Assembly: GCA_905235155.1 (NCBI GenBank) | Contig: CAJOKJ010000020.1 | Span: 17,922-81,921, forward strand | Direction of reading: 5' to 3' | DNA length: 64,000 nucleotides | Source of the DNA: Candidatus Gastranaerophilales bacterium | GTDB lineage: Bacteria; Cyanobacteriota; Vampirovibrionia; Gastranaerophilales; Gastranaerophilaceae | Shown: positions 16,232 through 24,889 of the stretch, piece after piece | How the letters are laid out: every line of letters starts with the position of its first letter | How positions within the stretch are numbered: the stretch's first letter is position 1 | The notes under the pieces: model-generated | What the model saw: the letters and a program-made list of their open reading frames with translations, nothing else | Told to the model about the DNA's origin: nothing | Databases searched by the model: none | Translations under genes and position numbers: made by a program

Positions 16232-17365
16232 TTATTTAAATAGTTCTCTTGTTTTTGCTCTTATTTCGTTATCAATTTCAAATATTTCATCAATATTTGG
16301 ATTTTTAACTACATTGTGCTGACGATAAATTTTTTCAACTGTTGTATAAATATCGTACAACGTAATTTTACCTTCAAGAAAAGCATACACGGCTTCTTCA
16401 TTTGCTGCATTCATGCAAGTTGTAGCACTTCCACCTGTTCTTCCCGCTTCATAAGCCAAAGCAGGACAAGGAAATTTTTCAAAATCCGGTTTTAAAAATT
16501 CAAATTTTTGAGCATCAGCAAAACTAAAGCTTCTTGATTTAATACCCTGAGGTCTTTCCGGATAGCAAATAGCGTATTGAATAGGCAAGTGCATGCTTGG
16601 CACACCAATTTGAGCTAATATACTGCCATCTTTATATTCAATTGCAGAATGAACGTAACTTTGGGGATGAATTACAACATTAATCCTATCATAATCCATA
16701 TCAAACAAGTGATGTGCCTCAATTATCTCTAAACCTTTATTCATCAAAGTTGCACTGTCAACAGTAATTTTTCTCCCCATGTTCCAACGAGGATGTGCAA
16801 GAGCCTGCTCAACAGTTGCATTTTTTATTTCTTCTATTGATTTATGTAAAAAAGGACCGCCTGATGCTGTTATTATAAGTCTGTCAACTTTTTCAGACTC
16901 GCCATGTATACATTGAAAAATAGCGGAATGCTCACTATCAACAGGCAAAATTTTAACACCTGCATTTTTTGCTCGTTTCATAACAATATCACCTGCCATA
17001 ACAAGAGTTTCTTTGTTAGCTAAGGCAATATCTATACCGTTTTCAATCGCTTTTAAGGTAGGTCTTAAACCTATTTTACCCGACACTGCAACAACAATAA
17101 TATCATTTTCTTTGTTAGAACAAATTTCCTCTAACCCTTCATCACCATATAAAACTTTTGCTCCGCAAGGATTTAAGTTTTCACTTTTTTCTGAAATGCA
17201 TACTGATTTCGGCTTAAATTTTGCAATTTGTTTGTTTAACAAATCAACATTTTTTCCGCCTGCAAGTGAAATAATTTCAAAATCATCATGCAATTTTTCA
17301 ATAACTTCTAAAGTTTGCGTTCCTATTGAACCCGTCGAACCAATAATACTAATTTTTCTTTTCAT
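16232..17365 (-). CDS. dxr: 1-deoxy-D-xylulose 5-phosphate reductoisomerase
   Basis: Commits DXP to the MEP isoprenoid pathway with NADPH. 377 residues. N-terminal NADPH motif ISIIGSTGSIGTQTLEVI, ALANKETLVMAG, the metal/substrate region PVDSEHSAIFQC, ITASGGPF, HPRWNMGRKITVDSATLMNKG and MNAANEEAV are all present. I start at ATG 17365, which leads straight into KRKISIIGS. A TATAAT box ends 9 bases upstream and there is no Shine-Dalgarno, so the mRNA may be almost leaderless. A longer TTG start at 17386 is rejected because it overlaps the -10 box. Confidence 0.95.
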   Translation of the reverse strand: MKRKISIIGSTGSIGTQTLEVIEKLHDDFEIISLAGGKNVDLLNKQIAKFKPKSVCISEKSENLNPCGAKVLYGDEGLEEICSNKENDIIVVAVSGKIGLRPTLKAIENGIDIALANKETLVMAGDIVMKRAKNAGVKILPVDSEHSAIFQCIHGESEKVDRLIITASGGPFLHKSIEEIKNATVEQALAHPRWNMGRKITVDSATLMNKGLEIIEAHHLFDMDYDRINVVIHPQSYVHSAIEYKDGSILAQIGVPSMHLPIQYAICYPERPQGIKSRSFSFADAQKFEFLKPDFEKFPCPALAYEAGRTGGSATTCMNAANEEAVYAFLEGKITLYDIYTTVEKIYRQHNVVKNPNIDEIFEIDNEIRAKTRELFK

Positions 17366-17429
17366 AATGTAATTATTATATATCAAAAATATTTACAAAA
17401 TAGTTTATTCATGATTAATTAAAGATATT

Positions 17430-18212
17430 ATGAAAAAATTTTATATTACTATATTATTACTAACTACAATAACACTTATCACAGCCGGTTGCGGAAAAAA
17501 GCAACAGCCTATGGATTTATACGACAGTATACAACAAAGAGGTAAACTTGTTATAGGTGTTGAAAAAGACATAAAACCGTTTAGTTTCCAAGATGAAAAC
17601 GGCAACCAACAAGGTTTTGAAATTGATTTGGCTAAACAAATTGCAAAAGCCATTATTAGAGATGAAAATGCTATTGAATTTGTAATTGTTGAGCCTGCAA
17701 ATCGAATATCTATGCTAAATTCAGGTCAAGCAGATATGCTTATTGCAACAATGACAATCACAAACAGCAGAAAAAATATTGTTGATTTTTCAGAACCATA
17801 CTATTTTGCAGGTCAAACAGTTCTTGTGAATAAAAACAGCAAAATAAAATCTTTTACAGATTTACAAGACAAAAGAATAGGTGTAACTTTTGGAACAACA
17901 GCATCTGAAGGAATAAAAGCAATAGCACCTGCATCATTAATACAAGGTTTTAAAACTTATAAAGAAGGATATGATGCACTAAAAGCAGGAGAAATAGATG
18001 CGTTTGCCTCTGATGATACCATACTTTTAGGATACACAATACTTGATAAATCAGTAAAAATAATTCCTCAAAAATATACTCAAGAACCTTATGGTATAGC
18101 ATTTAGAAAAGGTACAGAAAGTACCAGAACGATAAATATTGCAAATAATGTTATAAAAATTTTAAACGCAAACGGAGAAATGAACCAAATTAAAAATAAA
18201 TGGTTTAAGTAA
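17430..18212 (+). CDS. Amino-acid ABC transporter substrate-binding lipoprotein
   Basis: 260 residues. A lipoprotein signal ends LITAGC (lipobox, Cys about 21), so it is anchored in a membrane facing the periplasm. The rest is a family 3 solute-binding protein: LVIGVEKDIKPFSFQDENG, GFEIDLAKQIAKA, VEPANRISMLNSGQADMLIA, IVDFSEPYYFAGQ and GTTASEG. Ligand is probably a polar amino acid or glutamine. No permease or ATPase partner is adjacent. It is 14 bases upstream of lptB and the spacing suggests one transcript. Confidence 0.88.
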   Translation: MKKFYITILLLTTITLITAGCGKKQQPMDLYDSIQQRGKLVIGVEKDIKPFSFQDENGNQQGFEIDLAKQIAKAIIRDENAIEFVIVEPANRISMLNSGQADMLIATMTITNSRKNIVDFSEPYYFAGQTVLVNKNSKIKSFTDLQDKRIGVTFGTTASEGIKAIAPASLIQGFKTYKEGYDALKAGEIDAFASDDTILLGYTILDKSVKIIPQKYTQEPYGIAFRKGTESTRTINIANNVIKILNANGEMNQIKNKWFK

Positions 18213-18226
18213 AATAGGACTAAATT

Positions 18227-18952
18227 ATGATAATTGAAACAAAAAATTTGATAAAAATATACGGTGACAGAAGCGTAGTAAATGATGTATCATTTGAAGT
18301 TAATAAAGGTGAAGTCGTTTGCCTTTTAGGTCCAAATGGAGCAGGCAAAACAACTACTTTTTATATGGTTGTAGGACTTGTAAAACCGAATAGCGGACAA
18401 GTACTATTAAACGGAGAAGATATTTCATCTTGGCCAATGAATTTACGCTCAAAAGCCGGAATTGGTTATTTACCTCAAGAAGCCTCCATTTTTAGAAAGC
18501 TTACTGTTGACGAAAATATAAAACTTGTTCTTGAAATGAATGATAAATTAACTGTTGACGAAAAAAAGAAAAAGTTGGAAGAACTTTTAGACGAATTCGG
18601 GGTAACAAAATTACGCAGTGCGGCGGCAATCTCCTTATCAGGCGGAGAAAGACGACGTGTAGAACTTGCCAGAGCTCTTGCGGCAAGCCCTGATTTTATT
18701 CTTCTTGATGAACCATTCACAGGTATTGACCCTATTGCAATAGGAGAAATTAAAGACAATATTAGAAAATTATCGGAAGATAAAGGACTTGGTGTACTTA
18801 TTACAGACCACAATCCAAAAGCAACATTGTCTATAACCGACAGAGCATACGTAATTTTTGACGGAAAAATAAAAATTAAAGGTAAAAGCGAAGATGTTGC
18901 GGTTGACCCTGTTGCAAAAGAATTTTATCTTGGAAAGGATTTCCAATTATAA
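18227..18952 (+). CDS. lptB: LPS export ABC transporter ATP-binding protein
   Basis: ATPase of the LptB2FG complex that extracts LPS from the inner membrane. 241 residues, the normal length. Walker A GPNGAGKTT at 35-43, Q-loop LPQEASIFRKLTV, signature LSGGERRRVELARAL, Walker B FILLDEPFTGIDPIA, and switch H in ITDHN. The GYLPQEASIFRKLTV stretch is specific to LptB among ABC ATPases. Its last base overlaps the start of the LptF/G permease gene. Confidence 0.94.
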   Translation: MIIETKNLIKIYGDRSVVNDVSFEVNKGEVVCLLGPNGAGKTTTFYMVVGLVKPNSGQVLLNGEDISSWPMNLRSKAGIGYLPQEASIFRKLTVDENIKLVLEMNDKLTVDEKKKKLEELLDEFGVTKLRSAAAISLSGGERRRVELARALAASPDFILLDEPFTGIDPIAIGEIKDNIRKLSEDKGLGVLITDHNPKATLSITDRAYVIFDGKIKIKGKSEDVAVDPVAKEFYLGKDFQL

Positions 18953-20070
18953 TGAATTTTTCATTTAAGCCGACAATATATGATAAATACATACTAAAAC
19001 AAGTTCTATTTTCAACAATTGGTGCAATACTTTTATTTACTATTGTTTGGATAGCACCTGAAATGCTTTTGAATACAATAAAAGAAACTATTGCAGGTGA
19101 ACACACAGTTAAAGAAGCTATTTTTCTACTTATTCTTGAACTACCTAAAATTTTAGGAAAAGCATTTCCTGTCGGTCTTTTATTAGGTACGTTATTTACA
19201 TTTGACAAACTTAGCAAGGATAGCGAACTGACTATTTTTAGAGCAATAGGTCTTTCTTTCACCAGAATTATAACTCCTGTTGTAATGTTAAGTCTGGTTT
19301 TTACTGCTTTGTGCTTTATAACATACGATAAACTAATACCTTATGCAGAAAATAAAAAACACGCAATTGAAGGTCGTGTATATCCAAACATTCAATATAT
19401 GTACACTCAAAAAAATGAAAAAAATCAACCAATACTTGCAGTTGTTGTGTCAAATTTTAGAAAAAACAGAATGAAAAATATAATTGTTTTAGATTTTTCA
19501 AGAAAGATTTATGATGATGTACATGGTTTAAATAAAATATATGTTGCAAAAAATGGAATAACTTATAAAAATCGCTGGGACTTATACGACGTAACAACAT
19601 ATAAAATATCTCCTAACGGGATTTTTGTAAACATAGCTAACAAACACAAAATAAGTATTCTTAAAGGTAAAGTTGCATCTGATGTAAATATGCTTATGTC
19701 TTATTCTGTAAAAAGGGAACGGGATATAACAAATTCAGATTTAAAAAAATACATTAAATTGCTAAAAAAAGAATCACTCGATGAAGAATACCACTACATG
19801 TTAAACAAATATTTTCAAAGATTTTTCCATCCATTCGTTTGTGTTCTGCTTGCTATAATGGGTTGCTTATTAGGCTTTAGTAAACCGAGAGAACAACGCT
19901 TAATAGGCTTTACAATTGCAATAGGTACTATTTTTGTTTATTATATAACACTTCCGTTTTTCGACTTGCTGGCTGAAAAAGGAGTTCTTCATCCGTTTTT
20001 AACGGCAATAATACCACCATTGGCATTTTTGGGAGCTATTATAGCATTTTATAAAAGTAAGGATTTATAA
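18952..20070 (+). CDS. LptF/LptG family permease (YjgP/YjgQ)
   Basis: 372 residues. A short N-terminal segment (YDKYILKQVLFSTIGAIL) starts the first of three helices, followed by PKILGKAFPVGLLLGTLFTF, a large periplasmic beta domain (about 130-280), and three C-terminal helices (FVCVLLAIMGCLLGFSK..., FVYYITLPFFDLLAEKG). This is the permease architecture partnering LptB. Only one LptF/G-type gene is here; the second may be elsewhere or the protein may work as a homodimer. Start overlaps lptB by 1 base. Three bases separate it from the next gene. Confidence 0.88.
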   Translation: MNFSFKPTIYDKYILKQVLFSTIGAILLFTIVWIAPEMLLNTIKETIAGEHTVKEAIFLLILELPKILGKAFPVGLLLGTLFTFDKLSKDSELTIFRAIGLSFTRIITPVVMLSLVFTALCFITYDKLIPYAENKKHAIEGRVYPNIQYMYTQKNEKNQPILAVVVSNFRKNRMKNIIVLDFSRKIYDDVHGLNKIYVAKNGITYKNRWDLYDVTTYKISPNGIFVNIANKHKISILKGKVASDVNMLMSYSVKRERDITNSDLKKYIKLLKKESLDEEYHYMLNKYFQRFFHPFVCVLLAIMGCLLGFSKPREQRLIGFTIAIGTIFVYYITLPFFDLLAEKGVLHPFLTAIIPPLAFLGAIIAFYKSKDL

Positions 20071-20073
20071 TAT

Positions 20074-20874
20074 ATGAAAAAATTATTACTGACAATATTT
20101 TTATTTATTTTTTGTATTGCACAATGTCAAGCCAAATCTATCAATGTAGAAGAAGAAAATGGTATTTACCATATTGTACTAAGCGGAAATTCAATAAAAA
20201 AACATATACATTTCATTTCAACAGATACTCTGAAAACAAACAGAGAAGTACATAATGCAACAAAATCACTATTGACAATCAATACAGGATTTTTTGACCC
20301 AAAAACAGGGAAAACACTTTCATACATAATAGATAATGGGGTAATAATTGAAGATCCGCTTACAAATGATGCACTATATACTAATCCTGCATTAAGACAA
20401 AATATGAAAAAAATTCTTAATCGTTCAGAATTTAGAATTACTGAATGCAATGGAAAATACAAGTATTCAATAGTTCCGCATAATACACCTGTTGAATTTA
20501 CCTGCAATGTTGTAACTTCTGCTCAAGGCGGGCCACAACTTTTGCCGGAACTTAAACTTGAGGAAGAATTTTTTATTCTTAAAGATGAAGAAGGAAATAT
20601 TATAAGACAATCCGCATCCGTTTTGGATAGAACAGCAAGAACAATTATCGGCATAAAAGAAGATAAAATTCATATACTTATTATCACAAACAAAAATCCC
20701 AAAAATATTATTGAAGCCAGAAACTTATGTATGACACTCGGTCTTGAATACGCAATGGCTTTTGATGGAGGAAGCTCAACCTCGTTAGACTACAAAAAAA
20801 TTCATGTTATCTCAAGACAAAAAATTGGCGAAGACACAGGAAGAAGATTAAAATCATTTATGATTATAAAATAG
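20074..20874 (+). CDS. Exported phosphodiester glycosidase (NAGPA/DUF2233 family)
   Basis: 266 residues with a cleavable signal peptide (ending CIAQCQA-KS). The domain matches N-acetylglucosamine-1-phosphodiester alpha-N-acetylglucosaminidase-like proteins: LLTINTGFFDPKTG, RTARTIIGIKEDKIHIL and YAMAFDGGSSTSLDYK. Relatives cleave sugar-phosphodiester links in surface polymers. Being placed 3 bases after the LptF/G permease gene, it probably acts on envelope polysaccharide or LPS decoration in the periplasm; substrate is unknown. Confidence 0.83.
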   Translation: MKKLLLTIFLFIFCIAQCQAKSINVEEENGIYHIVLSGNSIKKHIHFISTDTLKTNREVHNATKSLLTINTGFFDPKTGKTLSYIIDNGVIIEDPLTNDALYTNPALRQNMKKILNRSEFRITECNGKYKYSIVPHNTPVEFTCNVVTSAQGGPQLLPELKLEEEFFILKDEEGNIIRQSASVLDRTARTIIGIKEDKIHILIITNKNPKNIIEARNLCMTLGLEYAMAFDGGSSTSLDYKKIHVISRQKIGEDTGRRLKSFMIIK

Positions 20875-20884
20875 TTCTTAAAAC

Positions 20885-20913
20885 TTGCTAACAGTTTGAT
20901 TTTATTGTATAAT
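20885..20913 (+). promoter_or_regulatory. Promoter of mlaE, leaderless spacing
   Basis: TTGCTA (20885-20890), 17-base spacer, TATAAT (20908-20913), then 7 bases to the ATG of mlaE. No ribosome site is present between them. Confidence 0.6.
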
Positions 20914-20920
20914 TGGCATA

Positions 20921-21730
20921 ATGGAACAGATTAGGGTATTTTTTAAAAAATCTGCGACATACCAGTTGTTACAAATACTCGCAGAGCAATTTGAAGATTT
21001 TATAACAACACTCGGAGAAATAGCACAAAGAGGGTTGAAAACTTTGATGTGCATTTTAACAGGACAAATAAACTGGAAAGAAGTAATAGAACAATCCTCA
21101 AGATTCGGAGTTAGCTCATTACCAATAACAATTTCAATAGTAAGCATGACCTCAATAATTGTAGCAATGCAAGTTGCGGGTGAAATGGTTAAACAAGGCG
21201 GAGGAAATTATGTAGGATTATTGGTAGCAATACTAACAGTTAGAGAAACAGGTATTATAATGTCAGGATTTGCCATAATATCAATGATAGGCTCATCTCT
21301 TGCCTCAGAAATAGCAACAATGAAAGTAACCGAACAAATTGATGCTATATCAGTACTTGGTGTAGACCCTGTCAGATATCTTTTTGTCCCAAGAGTAATA
21401 GCAGGAACATTGATGATGCCTCCTGTTTTAATCATTGCATCTACATTTGGAATTATAGGTGGAGGAGTTGCTTCAACAGCAGTTAGCGAATTAAGTTACA
21501 AAGCTTATTTTACATCTGTTTGGTCAGGATTATTTATTTATGATATAAAAGTAGCATTGGCAAAAGCATTTGTTTACGGTTGCACAATAGCCCTAATCAG
21601 CTGCACCTGCGGATATATGGCAAAAGGCGGAGCAAAAGGTGTCGGTACAGCAACAACAAAAGCGGTAGTTTGGTCATTCGTTGCAATAGTAATTTTGGAT
21701 TTAATATTTTCAGTAGCATTTTTCTTCTAG
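20921..21730 (+). CDS. mlaE: MlaE-family ABC transporter permease
   Basis: 269 residues with about five to six membrane helices. The family signature ATMKVTEQIDAISVLGVDP then VRYLFVPRVIAG is present, and the C terminus has GGAKGVGTATTKAVV. MlaE is the inner-membrane channel of the MCE phospholipid transport system, working with MlaF (ATPase) and MlaD (MCE ring), both following here. It has its own promoter. The family keeps outer-membrane lipid asymmetry in Gram-negative bacteria and also occurs in Cyanobacteria and plastids (TGD). Confidence 0.93.
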   Translation: MEQIRVFFKKSATYQLLQILAEQFEDFITTLGEIAQRGLKTLMCILTGQINWKEVIEQSSRFGVSSLPITISIVSMTSIIVAMQVAGEMVKQGGGNYVGLLVAILTVRETGIIMSGFAIISMIGSSLASEIATMKVTEQIDAISVLGVDPVRYLFVPRVIAGTLMMPPVLIIASTFGIIGGGVASTAVSELSYKAYFTSVWSGLFIYDIKVALAKAFVYGCTIALISCTCGYMAKGGAKGVGTATTKAVVWSFVAIVILDLIFSVAFFF

Positions 21731-21740
21731 GATAATAAAT

Positions 21741-22460
21741 ATGATAAAAGTAGAACATTTAATTAAAAAATTTGATGAAAAAATCGTTTTAAATGATATC
21801 TCCTTTGAGGTAAAGGATGGAGAAACTCTAGCAATTGTAGGTTTTTCAGGTTCAGGTAAAAGTACTATTCTAAAAATAATATGCGGATTATTGGATAAAG
21901 ATTCAGGTAAAATAACTACATCTGAAGGTGATGTCGCAATGGTATTTCAATATTCAGCATTATTTGATTCTTTAAATGTACATGACAACATAATATTTGC
22001 ACTACAAGAAAGAAAAGAATTACGCAAAAAATATACAACAGAAGATTTAGACAACATAGTTAAAGAAAAGCTTAAACTTGTCGGACTTGAAGGTATAGAA
22101 AATAAATTTCCGTCAGAATTATCAGGTGGCATGCAAAAGCGTGTAAGCTTTGCCAGAGCAATAGTTACAAATCCTAAAACAATTTTGTATGACGAACCGA
22201 CGGCAGGACTTGACCCAATATCATCAACTCTAATTGAAGATTATATTGTAAGACTGAAAGAAGAAACTCATGCTTCATCAATAGTGGTAACACACCAAAT
22301 GTCAACTATTGAACGCACGGCAGATAAAGTTCTTATGCTTTATAACGGAAAATGTGTATTCAAAGGTACACCAAAAGAAATGTGTGAGGCAGGCAATGAA
22401 TATACAAAACAATTTGTAACGGCTTCATTAACAGGACCAATGAAAATGTTAACAGAATAA
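21741..22460 (+). CDS. mlaF: MlaF-family ABC transporter ATP-binding protein
   Basis: 239 residues. Walker A GFSGSGKST at 34-42, Q-loop MVFQYSALFDSLNVHDNI (this form is typical of MlaF), signature LSGGMQKRVSFARAI, Walker B TILYDEPTAGLDPI, and switch H in VVTHQMSTI. It powers phospholipid transfer by MlaE and MlaD. It starts 10 bases after mlaE and precedes mlaD by 39 bases, in which a second TATAAT and AGGGATA are found. Confidence 0.93.
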   Translation: MIKVEHLIKKFDEKIVLNDISFEVKDGETLAIVGFSGSGKSTILKIICGLLDKDSGKITTSEGDVAMVFQYSALFDSLNVHDNIIFALQERKELRKKYTTEDLDNIVKEKLKLVGLEGIENKFPSELSGGMQKRVSFARAIVTNPKTILYDEPTAGLDPISSTLIEDYIVRLKEETHASSIVVTHQMSTIERTADKVLMLYNGKCVFKGTPKEMCEAGNEYTKQFVTASLTGPMKMLTE

Positions 22461-22499
22461 TTTTTTTGATATAATTAATATATAAAATAGGGATAATAT

Positions 22500-23051
22500 A
22501 TGAAATTAAAATCATCATCTTTTAAGGTTGGAATATTAACACTCATAGCACTAACCATACTCATTTTCACAATATTATGGGTAAAGGGCAGAGCCTTTTC
22601 TTCAGCAGAAAGAATTGAAGTACATTTTAGGGATGTAAACGGTATGCGTGCAGGTTCCGGTGTACAAATGATGGGGCTACGAGTTGGACAAGTAGAAGAA
22701 ATTATACCTGTTATAGACGGAGATAAAAGTTATGTAAAACTAAAATTTGTTATTACCGAACCAAACATAAAAATTCCAACAGCCTCAACAATATCTATTC
22801 AGCAATCAGGTTTGATAGGTGAACAATTCTTGGAAATTACACCTCCAAAAACAAGAACTCTGTATATTCCTGCTATTGGAAACCAACTGGCATACAAAAA
22901 CGACCCCGTTCAAATTAAGTTAGATGATAAATATTATGATGTCGGATACATAAAAAATACAAATATAGTTGTAACACAAGCAATACCTTTGGAATTACAA
23001 AAAAGTATACAAACAACACACGCATACAAAATTGACTATGTAGTAAATTGA
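22500..23051 (+). CDS. mlaD: MCE-domain protein MlaD, N-terminal part up to an in-frame TGA
   Basis: 183 residues. One N-terminal membrane helix (VGILTLIALTILIFTILWV), then an MCE domain (about 38-125: EVHFRDVNGMRAGSGVQMMG, LRVGQVEEI, TASTISIQQSGLIGEQFLEI). MlaD forms a periplasmic ring that carries phospholipid between membranes. The frame stops at TGA (23049-23051) but continues in the same frame without another stop to 23855. The complete protein would be 451 residues, like cyanobacterial MCE proteins with a helical tail. A ribosome site AGGGATA lies just before the ATG. A TTAATTT-ACCT/AGGTAAATTAA stem-loop directly follows the TGA. Confidence 0.88.
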   Translation: MKLKSSSFKVGILTLIALTILIFTILWVKGRAFSSAERIEVHFRDVNGMRAGSGVQMMGLRVGQVEEIIPVIDGDKSYVKLKFVITEPNIKIPTASTISIQQSGLIGEQFLEITPPKTRTLYIPAIGNQLAYKNDPVQIKLDDKYYDVGYIKNTNIVVTQAIPLELQKSIQTTHAYKIDYVVN

Positions 23052-23069
23052 TTAATTTTACCTGAATTT

Positions 23070-23855
23070 ATGAAAGGTAAATTAATTAAAGATAATGGTG
23101 TAAATAAAATGAGAATAGCACCTCTTGACGATGCAGCAATAAGCTATCCTCATCAAACATCACCATATACAATACTTGAACCAATGCGAATTTCAGACTT
23201 TATGGATTTGCAATATAAAGCAGCAGCATCACTTACAGAAACTAACCTTAAAGTCAACGAATTATTGTCAGATAAACTTATTGCAGATTTAAAACAATCT
23301 GTTGTAAATATAAATGAATTAACGGCTAAGGCTGCAACTACTATGGAAAAAGCAGAAAAGCTTATCGAAACATCTAATAAAGATTTAGATAAAATGATGA
23401 AAATGGCAGATAGCTTTACAAATGATTTTAATAAAATTACAAAACTTGCAACAGATATCGGTGGTGATCCTAAATTTAAACCTACTTTATTTGAAGCAAC
23501 AGAAGCCTTAACTAAATTGACAAACAATTTAAATAAAGTTCTTGATAACACTGACGCAAAGCAATTAGGTGCTGATTTGAATGCAATAGTTACAAATATC
23601 AATGAAATAAGCACTTCTGTCAATATGATGACAAAAGATGAAAAATTAAAATATAAAGTATTTGAAACTGTCGACCACGTAAATAAAGCAATGGTTGATA
23701 TATCTAAAGCTTTGGAAGTTGTAAATTCGCTTGATGAGTGCAAAAAAGCAGATTTGACAAAAACATTAACGGATGTTGCCGAAACAGCAAGCAATCTACG
23801 TAAATTTACAGAAAAATTAAATAAGAGATTCCTATTATTCAGATTAATGTTTTAA
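23070..23855 (+). CDS. mlaD: MlaD, C-terminal helical part downstream of the in-frame TGA
   Basis: 261 residues from the first ATG after the TGA; the open frame itself continues from 23052 without interruption. It is rich in long amphipathic helices (TTMEKAEKLIETSNKDLDKM, LTKLTNNLNKVLDNTD), like the helical tail that follows the MCE ring in larger family members. No Shine-Dalgarno precedes 23070 or the next ATG, so independent translation is doubtful. Either readthrough joins it to the MCE domain, or a nonsense mutation or base error has split one gene. The stop is 2 bases before lpxK. Confidence 0.75.
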   Translation: MKGKLIKDNGVNKMRIAPLDDAAISYPHQTSPYTILEPMRISDFMDLQYKAAASLTETNLKVNELLSDKLIADLKQSVVNINELTAKAATTMEKAEKLIETSNKDLDKMMKMADSFTNDFNKITKLATDIGGDPKFKPTLFEATEALTKLTNNLNKVLDNTDAKQLGADLNAIVTNINEISTSVNMMTKDEKLKYKVFETVDHVNKAMVDISKALEVVNSLDECKKADLTKTLTDVAETASNLRKFTEKLNKRFLLFRLMF

Positions 23856-23857
23856 AA

Positions 23858-24889
23858 ATGAATTTAAAAAGTAAAATAACAGAAATACATTACAAAAAAA
23901 ATTCTAAAAGTTTATTATTACCACTTTTAGAGTTTTTTTCATTTTTTTATTCAAAAATAACAGCATTTAGAAATTATTTGTATGACAAAGGATTATTAAA
24001 AGAAATAAAAGTAAATGCTTTTGTTATATCAGTCGGAAATCTCACAACAGGCGGTGTAGGAAAAACTCCATTAGTTGCAGAGCTTGCAAAATTTTATTTG
24101 GCACAAGATAAAAATGTTGCAATAATATCAAGAGGGTATGGTGGAAAATTATCGGCTAAAAAAGTAAATGTAATTTCTAACGGACAAGAAATCTTTTATA
24201 CCGCAAAAGAAGCAGGAGATGAACCGTATTGGTTTGCTGAAAATTTAAAGGGAATAAATGTTCTAACCTGTGCAAACCGTGTAAAAGCGGCAAATTACGC
24301 TATACAAAATTTAGGGGTTAATGTAATAATACTTGATGATGCTTTTCAACACAGAAAAATACAACGAGATTTAAATTTAGTACTAATTGATAGCGAAAAA
24401 CTTTTAGGAAATCAAAAGCACCTTCCGGCAGGCCCGTTAAGAGAAAATATAAGCGGACTAAAAAGAGCAGATAAACTTGTTATCATGAACAAATCAGCAA
24501 AAAAAACAGACAAAAATGTTTTATCTAATATATTTGAAAAATACGATGAAGAAAATACCGTTATATGCAACGTAGTACCGGGCTATACATACAACATAAA
24601 AACAAATGAAGTTATGCCTTTAAAAACAGATGTTATAGCCATAAGTGCGATAGGGCAGCCTGAACAATTTTACTCTTTTGTTAAACAAAAATTTAATTTA
24701 ACAATGGAAGTAACATTTGATGATCATCATCAATACAAAATAGAAGACATTAATAAATATAAAGGTAACATTGTTACAACAGAAAAGGATGCAGTTAAAC
24801 TTAAAAGTTTTAACTTAAACAATATTTATGCAATGAAATTAAAACTTGATATTGATATTAAAGGATTAATAAATGGCAAAAATAGATGA
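23858..24889 (+). CDS. lpxK: Tetraacyldisaccharide 4'-kinase
   Basis: Adds the 4'-phosphate to the lipid A precursor at the inner membrane. 343 residues. N-terminal membrane-associated segment (LLEFFSFFYSKITAF), then the P-loop VGNLTTGGVGKTPLVAELAK, RGYGGKL, GDEPYWFA, DDAFQHRKIQRDLNLVLID and LPAGPLRE, all LpxK hallmarks. Together with LptB and LptF/G it shows that the organism makes and exports LPS. It overlaps nth by 17 bases and ends with TGA, one of the proofs that UGA is read as stop here. Confidence 0.94.
   Translation: MNLKSKITEIHYKKNSKSLLLPLLEFFSFFYSKITAFRNYLYDKGLLKEIKVNAFVISVGNLTTGGVGKTPLVAELAKFYLAQDKNVAIISRGYGGKLSAKKVNVISNGQEIFYTAKEAGDEPYWFAENLKGINVLTCANRVKAANYAIQNLGVNVIILDDAFQHRKIQRDLNLVLIDSEKLLGNQKHLPAGPLRENISGLKRADKLVIMNKSAKKTDKNVLSNIFEKYDEENTVICNVVPGYTYNIKTNEVMPLKTDVIAISAIGQPEQFYSFVKQKFNLTMEVTFDDHHQYKIEDINKYKGNIVTTEKDAVKLKSFNLNNIYAMKLKLDIDIKGLINGKNR

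Noticed and set aside
23049..23051. UGA as a sense codon (alternate genetic code) or selenocysteine
   Set aside because: UGA ends other genes such as aroB and lpxK, no selenoprotein genes are in the window, and an MCE linker is an unlikely place for selenocysteine.
23153..23794. 213-codon minus-strand frame opposite the mlaD tail
   Set aside because: Antisense shadow of a helical, stop-poor coding sequence; the plus strand is continuous with mlaD and its neighbours.
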